NCBI GenBank assembly: GCA_937920555.1
Contig: CAKZTM010000006.1
Coordinates: forward strand, 23,095 to 87,094
Reading direction: 5' to 3'
From: an uncultured Paracoccaceae bacterium
Lineage (GTDB): Bacteria; Pseudomonadota; Alphaproteobacteria; Rhodobacterales; Rhodobacteraceae
DNA length: 64,000 nt
Under the pieces are notes generated by a model that saw nothing but the letters and a program-made list of their open reading frames with translations, made no database searches and was not told where the DNA came from. Shown here in pieces: positions 33,019 through 42,567 of this stretch (its first letter is position 1; each line of letters begins with the position of its first letter). The translations under genes and the position numbers were made by a program.

Positions 33019-34008
33019 TTAGCTATGGGCCTGCTGCTCTTTTGGCGACGCATTTGCGCCGCGCTCGCGGTATGGGGTGGTTTGAAAACTTGCGCGGTAG
33101 CATTTGGAAAAATGCGACGGTGAGGCGAAACCACAAGCAAGTGCCACATTTATGACCGACATATCTGTCTGGAGCAGCAAATTGCGCGCCTTTTTCAGAC
33201 GCAGCTCCATGTAATACCGCTTGGGCGACCGGTTCATGTAGCGGCGGAAAAGCCGCTCCAACTGGCGCGTCGACATGGACACGTCGGAGGCCAAAACCGA
33301 AGGCGAGACGGGCTCCTCGATATTTTCCTCCATCAGCTTGATCACTGTGGCGAGTTTTGGGTGCCGCACACCAATCCGGGTCAGGATCGACAGACGCTGC
33401 TCATCATTTTCCGTGCGAATGGCCGTATAGATAAGCTGATCGGCAACGGTACCTGCAACCTCGGAGCCATGAGCGTTCGCAATCATTTTGAGCATCATAT
33501 CGGTGGGCGCTGTCCCGCCGGCCGCCGTAAACCGATTGCCATCGATTGTGAAAATCGTGTGTCGCAGATCGATATTGGGGAAATCCTCGTTCAAACTATC
33601 GCGGTTTTCCCAATGGATCGTACAAGACTTGTGTTCCAGCAAACCGGCCATCGCCAGCGTGTAGGTGCCGGTGCAAATCGCCCCAACGGGCATACCTTTT
33701 CGCGATTCACGGCGCAGCCATGCCAGCACAGGTTTGCTGCTACCGGCACGCACATCCAGCCCGCTGCACACTACAATTTTCTGGTCCCTTAAGATCGGAT
33801 CAAGCCCAAGATCCACATTCACCACAGTCCCGTTTGAGCAGGTGGCGGTGGTTCCGTTTTCTGATGCCAAAGCCCATTTGTAGAGGGTCTTGCCCGAAAT
33901 ACGATTGGCAACGCGCAAAGGCTCAATGGCAGAGGCAAAGGCCATCATCGAAAAGTCGTTCAAAAGCAGAAAAACGAACTGTTCTGGAGTTTCAGATGCG
34001 TCGACCAT
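33019..34008 (-). CDS. GlxA-family transcriptional regulator (DJ-1/PfpI + AraC HTH)
   Basis: 329 residues. Residues about 10-190 form a DJ-1/PfpI-like (amidase-type) sensor: 'FVFLLLNDFSMMAFASAIEPLRVANRISG' and 'GMPVGAICTGTYTLAMAGLLEHKSCTIHWENRDSLNEDFPNI'. The AraC DNA-binding domain occupies about 220-315, with 'SPSVLASDVSMSTRQLERLFRRYMNRSPKRYYMELRLKKARNLLLQTDMSVINVALACGFASPSHFSKCYRASF'. It resembles the GbdR/CdhR regulators of glycine betaine or carnitine use, but no such genes are adjacent, so the inducer is open. Confidence 0.92.
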   Translation of the reverse strand: MVDASETPEQFVFLLLNDFSMMAFASAIEPLRVANRISGKTLYKWALASENGTTATCSNGTVVNVDLGLDPILRDQKIVVCSGLDVRAGSSKPVLAWLRRESRKGMPVGAICTGTYTLAMAGLLEHKSCTIHWENRDSLNEDFPNIDLRHTIFTIDGNRFTAAGGTAPTDMMLKMIANAHGSEVAGTVADQLIYTAIRTENDEQRLSILTRIGVRHPKLATVIKLMEENIEEPVSPSVLASDVSMSTRQLERLFRRYMNRSPKRYYMELRLKKARNLLLQTDMSVINVALACGFASPSHFSKCYRASFQTTPYRERGANASPKEQQAHS

Positions 34009-34362
34009 ATCAGGGTCCGTGCCGATTTAGATTCACTCCAGCGACTCAATTGGTTTTGCGCGGCAAGGTCAAGTGGCGATCAAGTGATCAGGGCTGCATT
34101 TGCGCCGACGTCACGTAAGCCGTTACGCCAACACCACCGTTGGGTGAAGTGCAACAGACCGCTTTGGCGGGGGCGGCAAAACTCAACGCAACACTGCCGA
34201 CCGACCCGCGAGGACGCTGATCATGCACGACAAAGTATGTTTTGCGCCCCGGTGAAAAGGCGGCTTTGTGCCTGCACAAGGATTTCGCTGGTCCCTATGG
34301 CCATCCCTATCGATTCGGCATAGATACAACCCTCACCTGTAACCTCTTTTGGAGTGAGAGAC
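34009..34362. other. Intergenic region between GlxA-type regulator and DAHP synthase
   Basis: 354 bp containing promoters for two divergent genes. I see small dyads (GATCA-AG-TGATC near 34079-34090 and CACC-GTTG-GGTG near 34130) but no riboswitch, trp-type leader peptide or RNA gene. The short track ORFs have no support. Confidence 0.4.
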
Positions 34363-35733
34363 ATGACCTCGGCGTGGAGCAAGAAGACCTGGCGCAATCT
34401 TGAGCGGATCCAGATGCCTGTTTACCGGGACATGGACAAGCTCAATGAGGTTGAGGCGCGCCTTCGGTCCTATCCGCCACTGGTCTTTGCGGGCGAGGCG
34501 CGCAAGCTGACCAAACAGCTGGGCGAAGTTGCCGAGGGCCGTGCGTTTCTGCTGCAGGGCGGCGATTGCGCGGAAAGCTTTGATGAGTTCTCCGCTGACA
34601 ACATCCGCGAGACCTATAAAGTGCTTCTCCAGATGGCAGTTGTGCTGACGTTCGGTGCCAAGCGCCCGGTGGTCAAAGTGGGCCGGATGGCAGGTCAATT
34701 CGCCAAGCCGCGCTCTGCTCCGACCGAAACCTCCGAGGGTATCGAGCTGCCCTCCTACCGCGGTGATATTATCAACGAGCTGGCGTTCACGCCCGAGGCG
34801 CGTGAGCCGAACCCTGACAAGATGCTGCGCGCCTACACGCAATCAGCCGCATCGCTGAACCTGCTGCGCGCGTTCAGCCAAGGTGGCTTTGCCGATATCG
34901 CGCGGGTCCATCAGTGGACAACCGGGTTCGCCAATGAGGCGCCCGGAACGGAGCGCTACAAGAAACTCGCAGATAGAATTACAGAATCCCTCGATTTCAT
35001 GGAAGCCGCTGGCATTAACGGCAACACAACCAGCGAGCTGCACACGGTCGATTTCTACACGTCTCATGAAGCGTTGCTTTTGGAATATGAAGAGGCGCTG
35101 TGCCGCAAAGACACCACCTCGGGCCATTGGATTGCTGGATCAGGTCATATGATCTGGATTGGCGACCGGACCCGCCAGCCCGATGGCGCCCATATCGAGT
35201 TTTGTCGTGGCGTGATCAATCCAATTGGCCTGAAATGCGGCCCGTCCTTGAAACCGGACGAGCTGATCACATTGATCGACCAATTGAACCCCGACAATAT
35301 TCCGGGCCGTTTGACCCTGATCAACCGCTTTGGCGCTGGCAAAGTGGGCGACCACCTGCCGGGGCTGATCCGTGCTGTCGAGCGTGAGGGCAAAAAGGTT
35401 GTGTGGTCCTGCGATCCCATGCATGGCAACACGATCAAAAGCTCGTCGGGCTTCAAGACGCGCCCGTTTGACAGTGTGATGCAAGAGGTCCACGAGTTCT
35501 TCAGCATTCACAAAGCCGAAGGCACTTATGCAGGCGGCGTGCATTTCGAGATGACCGGCAAAGATGTGACCGAATGCACTGGTGGCATTCATGCGGTGTC
35601 TGATGAAGATCTCAACCTGCGCTACCACACAGCTTGCGATCCACGTCTCAATGCGGCTCAGGCGTTGGAGCTTGCATTCCTCGTTTCCGAGGAACTGCAT
35701 TCTCGTCGCGAAGAGCAACGCGCAGCGGTCTAA
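34363..35733 (+). CDS. Class II 3-deoxy-7-phosphoheptulonate (DAHP) synthase
   Basis: 456 residues of the plant-type (class II) enzyme that condenses PEP with erythrose 4-phosphate to begin aromatic amino acid synthesis. Landmarks are '[40 protein letters not shown]', '[15 protein letters not shown]', '[23 protein letters not shown]', '[25 protein letters not shown]' and '[20 protein letters not shown]'. I chose the ATG at 34363 ([10 protein letters not shown]) with GGAG eight bases upstream. The track begins at a GTG nine bases earlier. serB follows with no gap. Confidence 0.95.
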   Translation: MTSAWSKKTWRNLERIQMPVYRDMDKLNEVEARLRSYPPLVFAGEARKLTKQLGEVAEGRAFLLQGGDCAESFDEFSADNIRETYKVLLQMAVVLTFGAKRPVVKVGRMAGQFAKPRSAPTETSEGIELPSYRGDIINELAFTPEAREPNPDKMLRAYTQSAASLNLLRAFSQGGFADIARVHQWTTGFANEAPGTERYKKLADRITESLDFMEAAGINGNTTSELHTVDFYTSHEALLLEYEEALCRKDTTSGHWIAGSGHMIWIGDRTRQPDGAHIEFCRGVINPIGLKCGPSLKPDELITLIDQLNPDNIPGRLTLINRFGAGKVGDHLPGLIRAVEREGKKVVWSCDPMHGNTIKSSSGFKTRPFDSVMQEVHEFFSIHKAEGTYAGGVHFEMTGKDVTECTGGIHAVSDEDLNLRYHTACDPRLNAAQALELAFLVSEELHSRREEQRAAV

Positions 35734-36555
35734 ATGCAGCAATTTGCGGTTCTGACGGCCTCATCCGGGATATCGGATGAGGTCATGTCTCAAGCGGTAT
35801 CGGTTTTGGACGGACGCCCCAATCGTCTTGGCGCAAATGCCGCTGAGGTGGCCTTTGACGGCGCGCAACCACACCTTTCGCTCCCCGGCATAGATGTGAA
35901 TTTTATCCCGGCTCACAAACGTCAGAAGAGCTTGCTCATTGCGGATATGGACAGCACCATTATCACCGTCGAGTGCATCGATGAACTGGCGGATTTTGCA
36001 GGTGTCAAGCCGCAGGTTTCAGACATTACCGAGCGTGCAATGCGCGGCGAGCTGGACTTTGAAGAGGCTCTGCACGCCCGCGTGGCAATGCTCAAAGGGG
36101 TCACACGCGACGACATTCAAACCTGTTTTGAGACCCGGGTTCACCTTACCGAGGGCGCGGTCGCGCTTGTGTCACAGATGAACACGCGCGGGATGACGGC
36201 ACTGGTATCTGGTGGGTTCACGGTATTTACACAAAAAGTGGCCGCACAGACCGGGTTTCAGTTCACCCACGCCAATACGCTTTTGTTTGATGGCGACCAG
36301 CTCAGCGGTAAGGTGGGCACGCCTATCGTTCATTCGGGTACAAAATTGGAGGTACTGACGCGGCTGCTGGATGAGCGCGGGCTGCAATTTGACGATGCGA
36401 TTGCGGTTGGTGACGGCGCCAATGACGCGCCGATGATCAAAGCTGCGGGACTTGGTGTGGCCTACCAGGCAAAACCGGCACTACGCGAGGTTGCGGATGC
36501 GGTTCTGGATCATTCAGACTTGACCGCCCTATTGGCATTGCAAGGCATCAGCTGA
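35734..36555 (+). CDS. serB: Phosphoserine phosphatase
   Basis: 273 residues. HAD phosphatase motifs are 'LLIADMDSTIITVECIDELADFAG' (nucleophile D71, D73), 'ALVSGGFTVFTQKVA' (motif II), the lysine in 'GTKLEVL' and 'IAVGDGANDAPMIKAAGLGVAYQAKPALREVADAVL' (motif III acidic residues). The N-terminal about 60 residues are an ACT-like extension common in SerB. It makes serine from phosphoserine. It begins directly after the DAHP synthase stop (TAAATG), so the two are cotranscribed although the pathways differ. Confidence 0.95.
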   Translation: MQQFAVLTASSGISDEVMSQAVSVLDGRPNRLGANAAEVAFDGAQPHLSLPGIDVNFIPAHKRQKSLLIADMDSTIITVECIDELADFAGVKPQVSDITERAMRGELDFEEALHARVAMLKGVTRDDIQTCFETRVHLTEGAVALVSQMNTRGMTALVSGGFTVFTQKVAAQTGFQFTHANTLLFDGDQLSGKVGTPIVHSGTKLEVLTRLLDERGLQFDDAIAVGDGANDAPMIKAAGLGVAYQAKPALREVADAVLDHSDLTALLALQGIS

Positions 36556-36729
36556 ACCACCTGTTGTCACTGCAGGTACAAAATCGCCGTGAAAAAAGAG
36601 AACATGGCTGCGTTCAAAGCGATGGTCGGCAAGAAGGTGGTGATTTTCAAAGCGATACCCATTCTAGGTTATAAGACCTTTTGGATACGTCAATTTGGTT
36701 AACAGACCGCTAACCAGTCTGTTTCGCGC

Positions 36730-37407
36730 TCATTCAATCAGAAAAATCACATGCACCCTGGCCGATAGGGTGAGCTGTCCTTCGGCTATCGGCACATCCA
36801 TAGCCTCCGCGCGGGCCATCGCCATGGGTTGCGGCCGGCTCAAATCGCCGCCTTCCGTGATGGAAATGACAGGCCCAACAGCGATCCCGGCCGTCTGCGC
36901 ATAGAGTTCTGCGCGGGCCTTGGCATCCAGAACGGCCTCCCGGCGCGCCTCATCCATAAGCGCGTCAGTCTCGTTGCGATCAAATTGAATCGACTGGATC
37001 AGATTTCCGCCAACTTGCGTCACTTGATCCAAGATGCGGCCCAAATTGGGCAGGTCACGCACGAGCAATGTCACCAGATTTTGGGCGCGGTAGCCCACCA
37101 CCGTCGGCGATTTTCCCGGAGTGCGGTTCTCAAAACTTGGAAATAATGAGAGGTTGGTGGTCTGAATATCCTGCAGGGCGACGTTTTCTTTCCCAAGCAC
37201 GTCCAACAAAGCCGCCATAGCCGACGAATTTTGCGCCATGGCCTCTCTGGCCGTCCGCGCATCCGAGCTGACACCAAGGCGCACCCTCGCGATGTCAGGG
37301 ACGGTCGTGACTGTTCCCACGCCGGTTACGGAAATCGTATGCTCCGTGTCTTCGGCCCAGACCGGGAAAGCCGTGACGAGAAAAATACCGAAAATTAACC
37401 GAAGCAT
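36730..37407 (-). CDS. SIMPL domain (DUF541) periplasmic protein
   Basis: 225 residues from the ATG at 37407, which has GGAAG upstream and starts signal peptide 'MLRLIFGIFLVTAFPVWAE'. The track's first 54 residues are a leader in the intergenic region. The mature protein is a SIMPL domain: 'HTISVTGVGTVTTVPDIARVRLGVSSDARTAREAMAQNSSAMAALLDVL', 'IQTTNLSLFPSFENR', 'GYRAQNLVTLLVRDLPNLGRILDQV' and 'RREAVLDAKARAELYAQTAGIAVGPVISITEGG'. Relatives form periplasmic oligomers, and a stress-protective role is proposed. It is divergent from the 893-residue protein. Confidence 0.88.
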   Translation of the reverse strand: MLRLIFGIFLVTAFPVWAEDTEHTISVTGVGTVTTVPDIARVRLGVSSDARTAREAMAQNSSAMAALLDVLGKENVALQDIQTTNLSLFPSFENRTPGKSPTVVGYRAQNLVTLLVRDLPNLGRILDQVTQVGGNLIQSIQFDRNETDALMDEARREAVLDAKARAELYAQTAGIAVGPVISITEGGDLSRPQPMAMARAEAMDVPIAEGQLTLSARVHVIFLIE

Positions 37408-37497
37408 GTGATATCTTCCTTCCATGGGAGGTCCGCCACATTTGATCGCCAAGTGCAATAATATTGAACCAATTGGGTCCAACTTTAGCCCCAAAGC

Positions 37498-40179
37498 ATG
37501 GTCAATTTCTCTACAAAGGCAAGTCTCTCTTGCCCGATTGTGGTGATAGGTATCGGTGTGACAAAACAAGTGTCCAACAACGTTGAACAGAAGAACTCTC
37601 TGGCACTAGAGCTGACCGAAATGGGGTTGTCCCTGTTCGTGTGCGCGGGCGATGAGCCGGTTGAATGTGTCGCTTATGTATCGCTCGATGATCCGGAATT
37701 TCCTAAAAAGCTCAGCACTTTTCGTGCCGCGGCCGAAAAGACAATCGGCAAGGGATTTGAGACCCAGATCTGGCTCCCTGATGAGCAGGTTATGTTCCGC
37801 TCTTTGAAGCTGGATGAAGAAGACACCGATGATCTTCGCACGGCGGCCTCCTCCGCACTCAGCGCTTCTACGCCATTTCACGGGGACAGCCTGTGTTTTG
37901 ACCTTGGCGATACAAATGGGGCGGGTTATACGCCCGTTGCAGCGATCCCTAAGGAGAAGATGGACGAGGCTATGGCATTTGCGAAAAAAATGCGCATGAA
38001 CCCCCGTCTGATCACCACGTCAAACGTGGTATCGGGGTTTTCCTCACGTCCAGATTTCAAGCCGCATGCACCCGAAGTCGTGCAACGCGCGGCACCGGTG
38101 CGTATGGCGGCTTTGGCGATGATGCTGGCCGCGCCGATTTTCCTTTTGAGCGGCGAGCTTGACACTGGCCCCGATGGCCGCATGGAGGCATCCGCTGGAA
38201 ACGCTTTTGTCGCGTCAATCCTGCCGGTTGAGGCAGGACCAGAAGCGCCTGAGCTTATCGGGCCTGATCCATCGCAGGCAGGCACTACGGGCTTGCCAAA
38301 TGCGACCATGGATCTGACTGCGTCCCGCACGGCACCTCAGATGGAACCGGCGCAGCTGCCAAGCCAACCCCACGCCACTGCGGCACATTCTGACATCGAG
38401 GTTATGGTCGCGGTCACCCCCTTGGCTCAAACGCAAAACCTGTCCGAGATGGGCGCGCCTGCGGTCAACCTCCCGCAGCTGCCAATGCCTGCCAAGATGA
38501 CCGGACTGCCGGAATTGGGCGACACGGCGCCTGCTCCTGTCAGCGACGCCCCGATTTCGGCCCAGTGGGAAGTGTCCCAGCTTCCATCCCCTGATGCGAT
38601 TTCTGTGCGTTTTCCGATCAGCGATCATGACGGGTTTCGCGAAATTGACACAGCGGCCCCCAGCCTGACGTCAAATTCGCAACCGGGCGAACTGCCCAAT
38701 CTGGATATGCTGACGGTCGAATATGTGCAAAATGTCTTCGATGGCAATATCACCATCAAAGACCTGATGGCGGTGGAAGAGGATACCGCCACCGCGTTTA
38801 ACAATCCGGCCCACGATCCCGCGTTGCTACGGCTGGCAAATTTGGGCGAAGGTGTTTTGGTGCGCAGGCCGGTCGGTCGGGCAGCCCCGAAATTGATGCA
38901 ACCGGCTTTTGTGCCGCGCCCGGAAAAGCGCCCCTTGCCACTTTTGCCGGAGCAAGCGTTTGACTATAAAACGATGATCCCGATTGATCCGGGAACGACG
39001 ATTGAGGATCCGCCGCCATTCGTTTCAGGCGCCATAGACACAGCTCCACAGCTCAGCAGACCCGCTGGGCTGATTTTTCGTTTTGACAGCAGCACAAACA
39101 AGTTGATTGCAGACGCCTCGGTCCGGCGCCGCCGCCTCGCGATTGTCGATGCGAAGCAAAACCAGAATGGACTTCTTGCAAATCTGATCCCGCCAAGGGC
39201 ACGTACTGCCGTGCCTTTGGCCGGGTCAGACGGTGGCGTCATTCAGTTCAAAGCGCCGCGCCGGACGGTCGCCACAATACCGGCGGACCCCACACCTCAG
39301 GCACCTCAAAGCGACGCGCCAAAGCCAGAACTGGCGACCCCCGAGCGGATAGCCGTGCCATATATATTGCAACCGAAACTGCCTTTGGGGCTGCCGCAAG
39401 GGGCGGCGCAACAGGTCGCTGCTGTGCGCGAGCTGGTGCCGTTTCAGCCCCAGACGTCCAACCCGGCCCCTGACATTCAATTTGTCGATGTCGCTTCCAA
39501 ACCCGCACTACCGCGCCCTCCTTCACGTCGCACGAATTTAGTGGTCACGGAGCCGGAACCGGCCGCGGAGCTGGCGACGGTGGAGCAACCAACCGAAGAG
39601 ACCGCCCTCGATACCGCGCAATCCGATACCACATCCCCTTCCGTGCAGGCGGAGATTGCCGCACAGGCGGCACCAAACCTGACATTGCCCCGGCCACCAT
39701 CCAGACCGGAGCGCAGCACCGATGTGGCCGCTTTAATCTTGGAGCTTGATCCACCTGCCCAGACCGGGCCTATCTCCAAATATGCGATTGATCAGCTCTA
39801 TGCACCGGCCAAACGACCCGCCAGTTTGAAAGCGCAGGCGGCCAAGATCATTGAGGAGCGGAATTCGGTCACCAATCAAGTGGCCAAAAAGCAGGAACCG
39901 GTGGCGACCACGCCTCAAAACCGGTTGCGCATCCCAACGGGTGCACGGGTCGGCGCGACCGCGACGATCAAGGATGGCATCGCCTTGGGTGACATCAGCC
40001 TGATCGGCATCTATGGCACATCGAAAACAAGACGCGCTTTGGTGCGCCTACCGCAAGGCAGATACGTGCAAATCACACGCGGCGATCAGGTCAGCGGCTG
40101 GACCGTTTCTGCGGTAGGGGAAGACGCCGTGCGCATCCAAAAAGGCTCCGCCAACAAAGTCTTGCGCCTACCCAACTAG
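37498..40179 (+). CDS. Large bitopic GspL/PilM-like + GspC/PilP-like protein with Pro-rich linker
   Basis: Up to 893 residues. The start is uncertain: the ATG at 37498 has no clear ribosome-binding site, whereas the in-frame GTG at 37558 has AGG five bases upstream. Residues about 33-180 are an alpha/beta domain ('NSLALELTEMGLSLFVCAGDEPVECVAYVSLDDPEF', 'LPDEQVMFRSL', 'YTPVAAIPKEKMDEAMAFAKKM') resembling the cytoplasmic part of GspL/PilM. One membrane helix (about 201-218) is followed by about 590 Pro/Ala-rich residues with repeated 'LPRPPSR' motifs. The last 85 residues ('GATATIKDGIALGDISLIGIYGTSKTRRALVRLPQGRYVQITRGDQVSGWTVSAVGEDAVRI') look like the GspC/PilP homology-region domain. No secretin, ATPase or pilin genes adjoin it. 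Confidence 0.8.
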   Translation: MVNFSTKASLSCPIVVIGIGVTKQVSNNVEQKNSLALELTEMGLSLFVCAGDEPVECVAYVSLDDPEFPKKLSTFRAAAEKTIGKGFETQIWLPDEQVMFRSLKLDEEDTDDLRTAASSALSASTPFHGDSLCFDLGDTNGAGYTPVAAIPKEKMDEAMAFAKKMRMNPRLITTSNVVSGFSSRPDFKPHAPEVVQRAAPVRMAALAMMLAAPIFLLSGELDTGPDGRMEASAGNAFVASILPVEAGPEAPELIGPDPSQAGTTGLPNATMDLTASRTAPQMEPAQLPSQPHATAAHSDIEVMVAVTPLAQTQNLSEMGAPAVNLPQLPMPAKMTGLPELGDTAPAPVSDAPISAQWEVSQLPSPDAISVRFPISDHDGFREIDTAAPSLTSNSQPGELPNLDMLTVEYVQNVFDGNITIKDLMAVEEDTATAFNNPAHDPALLRLANLGEGVLVRRPVGRAAPKLMQPAFVPRPEKRPLPLLPEQAFDYKTMIPIDPGTTIEDPPPFVSGAIDTAPQLSRPAGLIFRFDSSTNKLIADASVRRRRLAIVDAKQNQNGLLANLIPPRARTAVPLAGSDGGVIQFKAPRRTVATIPADPTPQAPQSDAPKPELATPERIAVPYILQPKLPLGLPQGAAQQVAAVRELVPFQPQTSNPAPDIQFVDVASKPALPRPPSRRTNLVVTEPEPAAELATVEQPTEETALDTAQSDTTSPSVQAEIAAQAAPNLTLPRPPSRPERSTDVAALILELDPPAQTGPISKYAIDQLYAPAKRPASLKAQAAKIIEERNSVTNQVAKKQEPVATTPQNRLRIPTGARVGATATIKDGIALGDISLIGIYGTSKTRRALVRLPQGRYVQITRGDQVSGWTVSAVGEDAVRIQKGSANKVLRLPN

Positions 40180-40416
40180 TCCAAATCAGCAGCAATCCTC
40201 GGGTAGAGCTGTCACCTCGAAAAGGGTGAGATATCCCCTTGAACCGCACCAAAAGTCTCACTTTTTCGAAAAATCCGCCAAAATACCAAAAAAAATACGT
40301 GTAAATTGGCCAAACACGCCGAAAATGGAGTTTTTTAGATTTTTTTCCCCTAACAAGTTCTCTAATGTCTCGGCACATCAACCAAGAAGACTGAAGAACA
40401 GGAACAAGAGGGAACT

Positions 40417-40803
40417 ATGCTAAAAGAATTCAAAGACTTTATCGCAACAGGCAATGTGATGGACATGGCTGTCGGTATCATTATGGGTGCAGCGGTCACC
40501 GCGATTATCACCTCGCTGGTCGAAGATTTGATCAACCCGATCATCAGCCTGTTTTTGGGCGGTGTTGATTTCTCAGGAATGAAATATCTGCTCGGCGAAG
40601 GCGAAGGCGCTGCGTCCTTCAACTACGGTAACTTCATTATGGCCATTATCAACTTCGTGATCATTGCATGGGTTGTGTTCATGCTCGTGAAAATGGTGAA
40701 CCGGATGAAAAATGCGGCGGTCGAAGAAGCCGAAGAAGCACCAGCTGGCCCATCCGAGACGGACCTGTTGATGGAAATCCGCGACGCGATCAAAGCAAGC
40801 TGA
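40417..40803 (+). CDS. mscL: Large-conductance mechanosensitive channel
   Basis: 128 residues. The protein forms a homopentameric inner-membrane channel that releases solutes on hypo-osmotic shock. The N-terminal amphipathic helix is '[46 protein letters not shown]' (TM1 with the G-x-x-x-G pore-lining pattern). A short periplasmic loop, TM2 '[27 protein letters not shown]' and an acidic C-terminal helix follow. GAGGGAAC precedes the ATG. A strong terminator follows 20 bp after the stop. The 237-bp upstream region is AT-rich and should contain the promoter. Confidence 0.97.
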   Translation: MLKEFKDFIATGNVMDMAVGIIMGAAVTAIITSLVEDLINPIISLFLGGVDFSGMKYLLGEGEGAASFNYGNFIMAIINFVIIAWVVFMLVKMVNRMKNAAVEEAEEAPAGPSETDLLMEIRDAIKAS

Positions 40804-40823
40804 TCTTTTCCACAATAATTCTT

Positions 40824-40852
40824 AAGGCCCGCCGACTGAGCGGGCCTTTTTT
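40824..40852 (+). terminator. Rho-independent terminator of mscL
   Basis: AAGGCCCGC-CGACTGA-GCGGGCCTT is a 9-bp perfect stem followed by TTTT. It lies 20 bp after the mscL stop. Confidence 0.92.
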
Positions 40853-40908
40853 GCTTTAAAGACCTTATGTTTGCTTGTCTTTAACATCCCAGCCCTTACC
40901 TTTTGACC

Positions 40909-41490
40909 ATGAATGACACTCAAGCGGAACACATCGACTATCTGGACGGCAAGCTGCTGATTGCGATGCCCGGCATGGGCGACAAACGGTTTGAGCATTC
41001 TGTGGTGTTCATGTGTGCCCATTCCGCAGATGGGGCGATGGGGCTCATTGTGAATAAACCCATGGCTGATCTCAAGTCGAAGGACTTGTTGGAACAGCTG
41101 GACATTAAACTGGCCCCGAACTCCAAGTCTATTGACGTCCATTTCGGCGGGCCCGTGGAGCATGGCCGGGGGTTTGTTTTGCATTCGCCAGAATATGCGC
41201 TTGATGGCTCAACAATGAATATATGTGACCAATTCGGGATGACCGCCACGATCGAGGTTCTCAAGGATTTGGCCGCCGGTGAAGGGCCCGATCACAGCCT
41301 ATTGGCGCTGGGTTATGCCGGTTGGGGGCCCGGCCAGTTGGAAACTGAGATACAGTCCAATGGCTGGCTGATTTGCGATGCTGCGTTCAATCTGGTCTTT
41401 GCGGACACCCAAACGAACAAATGGGATGCGGCCTTGTCCTCAATCGGTGTCGATCCCAAACTGCTCTCGGCAGAGGGTGGCCGGGCTTGA
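40909..41490 (+). CDS. YqgE/AlgH family protein (DUF179)
   Basis: 193 residues from the ATG at 40909; the track uses a TTG two codons earlier. The YqgE/AlgH signature is complete: 'YLDGKLLIAMPGMGDKRFEHSVVFMCAHSADGAMGLIVNKPM', 'VHFGGPVEHGRGFVLHS' and 'ALGYAGWGPGQLETEIQSNGWLICDAAFNLVFADTQTNKWDAALSSIGVDPKLLS'. The family is conserved in proteobacteria. AlgH was linked to alginate regulation in Pseudomonas, but no biochemical role is settled. It is convergent with the tsaC-like gene, with 10 bp between the stops. Confidence 0.93.
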   Translation: MNDTQAEHIDYLDGKLLIAMPGMGDKRFEHSVVFMCAHSADGAMGLIVNKPMADLKSKDLLEQLDIKLAPNSKSIDVHFGGPVEHGRGFVLHSPEYALDGSTMNICDQFGMTATIEVLKDLAAGEGPDHSLLALGYAGWGPGQLETEIQSNGWLICDAAFNLVFADTQTNKWDAALSSIGVDPKLLSAEGGRA

Positions 41491-41500
41491 GGCATCCCGC

Positions 41501-42463
41501 CTAACGCGGGGCCGCCGCACGTTGGAGCCGGTCATTAATCGCCAATCCGAGCCCCGTTTTGGGAACGGGAGCCGCCGCAATCCCACGCAAATTCTGCGCC
41601 TGAACCAACTCATCCAAAGCACGAAGATGCGCAAACAGGTTGGATGCGGCCTCCCTCAGATCACCAGATGCTGACAAGTCCAACATATGCTCAAACTGAG
41701 CGCCGTTGCCAAAGGCAAGATATGCCTCGCCCTGCTTTGGCTGTGCGGCGTTGAGCCTTAGTCCCGCGTTTGGCGCATAATGGGACAGCAGTTGCCCGGG
41801 CGCTTCGATATGTCCGGCCTCAGGCGATTGCAGTTCCACGCCCAAAGCCCTCGCAATAACCTCTGAGGGCAATCCGCCGGGCCGCAGCAAAACCGGCTGC
41901 CCATCGCGCAATCCAATGATCGTACTTTCCAGACCAACACCGCAAGGGCCACCGTCCATCACAGCGGCCACAGCGCCCTCCAATCCATCCAGAACATGCG
42001 CCGCAGTGGTTGGGGAAATCCGCCCCGACGGGTTGGCCGAAGGTGCAGCCACCGGTCCACCGAACGCCTGCAAAAGTGCCAGCGCCACAGGGCTTGACGG
42101 CACGCGCACCGCCACCGTTGGCAACCCGGCAGATACCAATTCCGACAGCCCGGCCCCGGCGCGCATAGGCGCAACAATCGTCAGCGGTCCGGGCCAGAAG
42201 GCGTGGGCCAGATCGCGCAAGGCGGGTGCCGGGTCGATCAACTCAAAGGCGGCCTCTGTTGAGGGCACATGCACGATCAACGGGTTGAAACTGGGCCGCC
42301 CTTTGGCCGCATAAATTCCAGCCACAGCGCGACCATTACGTGCATCCGCGCCCAGCCCGTAAACCGTCTCTGTCGGGAAGGCCACCAAATCTCCTGCGGC
42401 CAGCAACCTGGCTGCGCGCGCCATACCGTCCGCGTCGGGTTTCAATATCAACGTTTCGTTCAT
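41501..42463 (-). CDS. tsaC: L-threonylcarbamoyladenylate synthase (Sua5-type)
   Basis: 320 residues from the ATG at 42463 (MNETLIL); the track adds 40 upstream residues. The N-terminal YrdC-like domain makes threonylcarbamoyl-AMP for t6A37 of ANN-decoding tRNAs: 'LLAAGDLVAFPTETVYGLGADARNGRAVAGIYAAKGRPSFNPLIVHV', 'FWPGPLTIVAPMR', 'TVAVRVPSSPVALALLQAFGGPVAAPSANPSGRISPTTAAHVLDGL' and 'GLESTIIGLRDGQPVLLRPGG'. The extra C-terminal about 110 residues with 'SHYAPNAGLRL' form the Sua5 domain, so it is Sua5-type rather than the short TsaC. It is divergent from the acyl-CoA dehydrogenase. Confidence 0.94.
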   Translation of the reverse strand: MNETLILKPDADGMARAARLLAAGDLVAFPTETVYGLGADARNGRAVAGIYAAKGRPSFNPLIVHVPSTEAAFELIDPAPALRDLAHAFWPGPLTIVAPMRAGAGLSELVSAGLPTVAVRVPSSPVALALLQAFGGPVAAPSANPSGRISPTTAAHVLDGLEGAVAAVMDGGPCGVGLESTIIGLRDGQPVLLRPGGLPSEVIARALGVELQSPEAGHIEAPGQLLSHYAPNAGLRLNAAQPKQGEAYLAFGNGAQFEHMLDLSASGDLREAASNLFAHLRALDELVQAQNLRGIAAAPVPKTGLGLAINDRLQRAAAPR

Positions 42464-42567
42464 TTCGCGAACAGCACCTTGTCGCCGGGAGGTATTGCGG
42501 TATTCTCTCAGGGAACCTTTATGCCACCTGCGCAAGATGCGCAAAGCAAAGCCCGAGGGCCGAAAAC

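Noticed and set aside
36603-36701. Possible 32-residue ORF MAAFKAMVGKK... between serB and the SIMPL gene
   Set aside because: No clear ribosome-binding site, no homology that I recognise, and too short to judge. It could be chance.
37498-40179. Translation initiation factor IF-2-like annotation sometimes given to such long Pro/Ala-rich proteins
   Set aside because: There is no GTP-binding G1-G4 motif. The likeness is only compositional.
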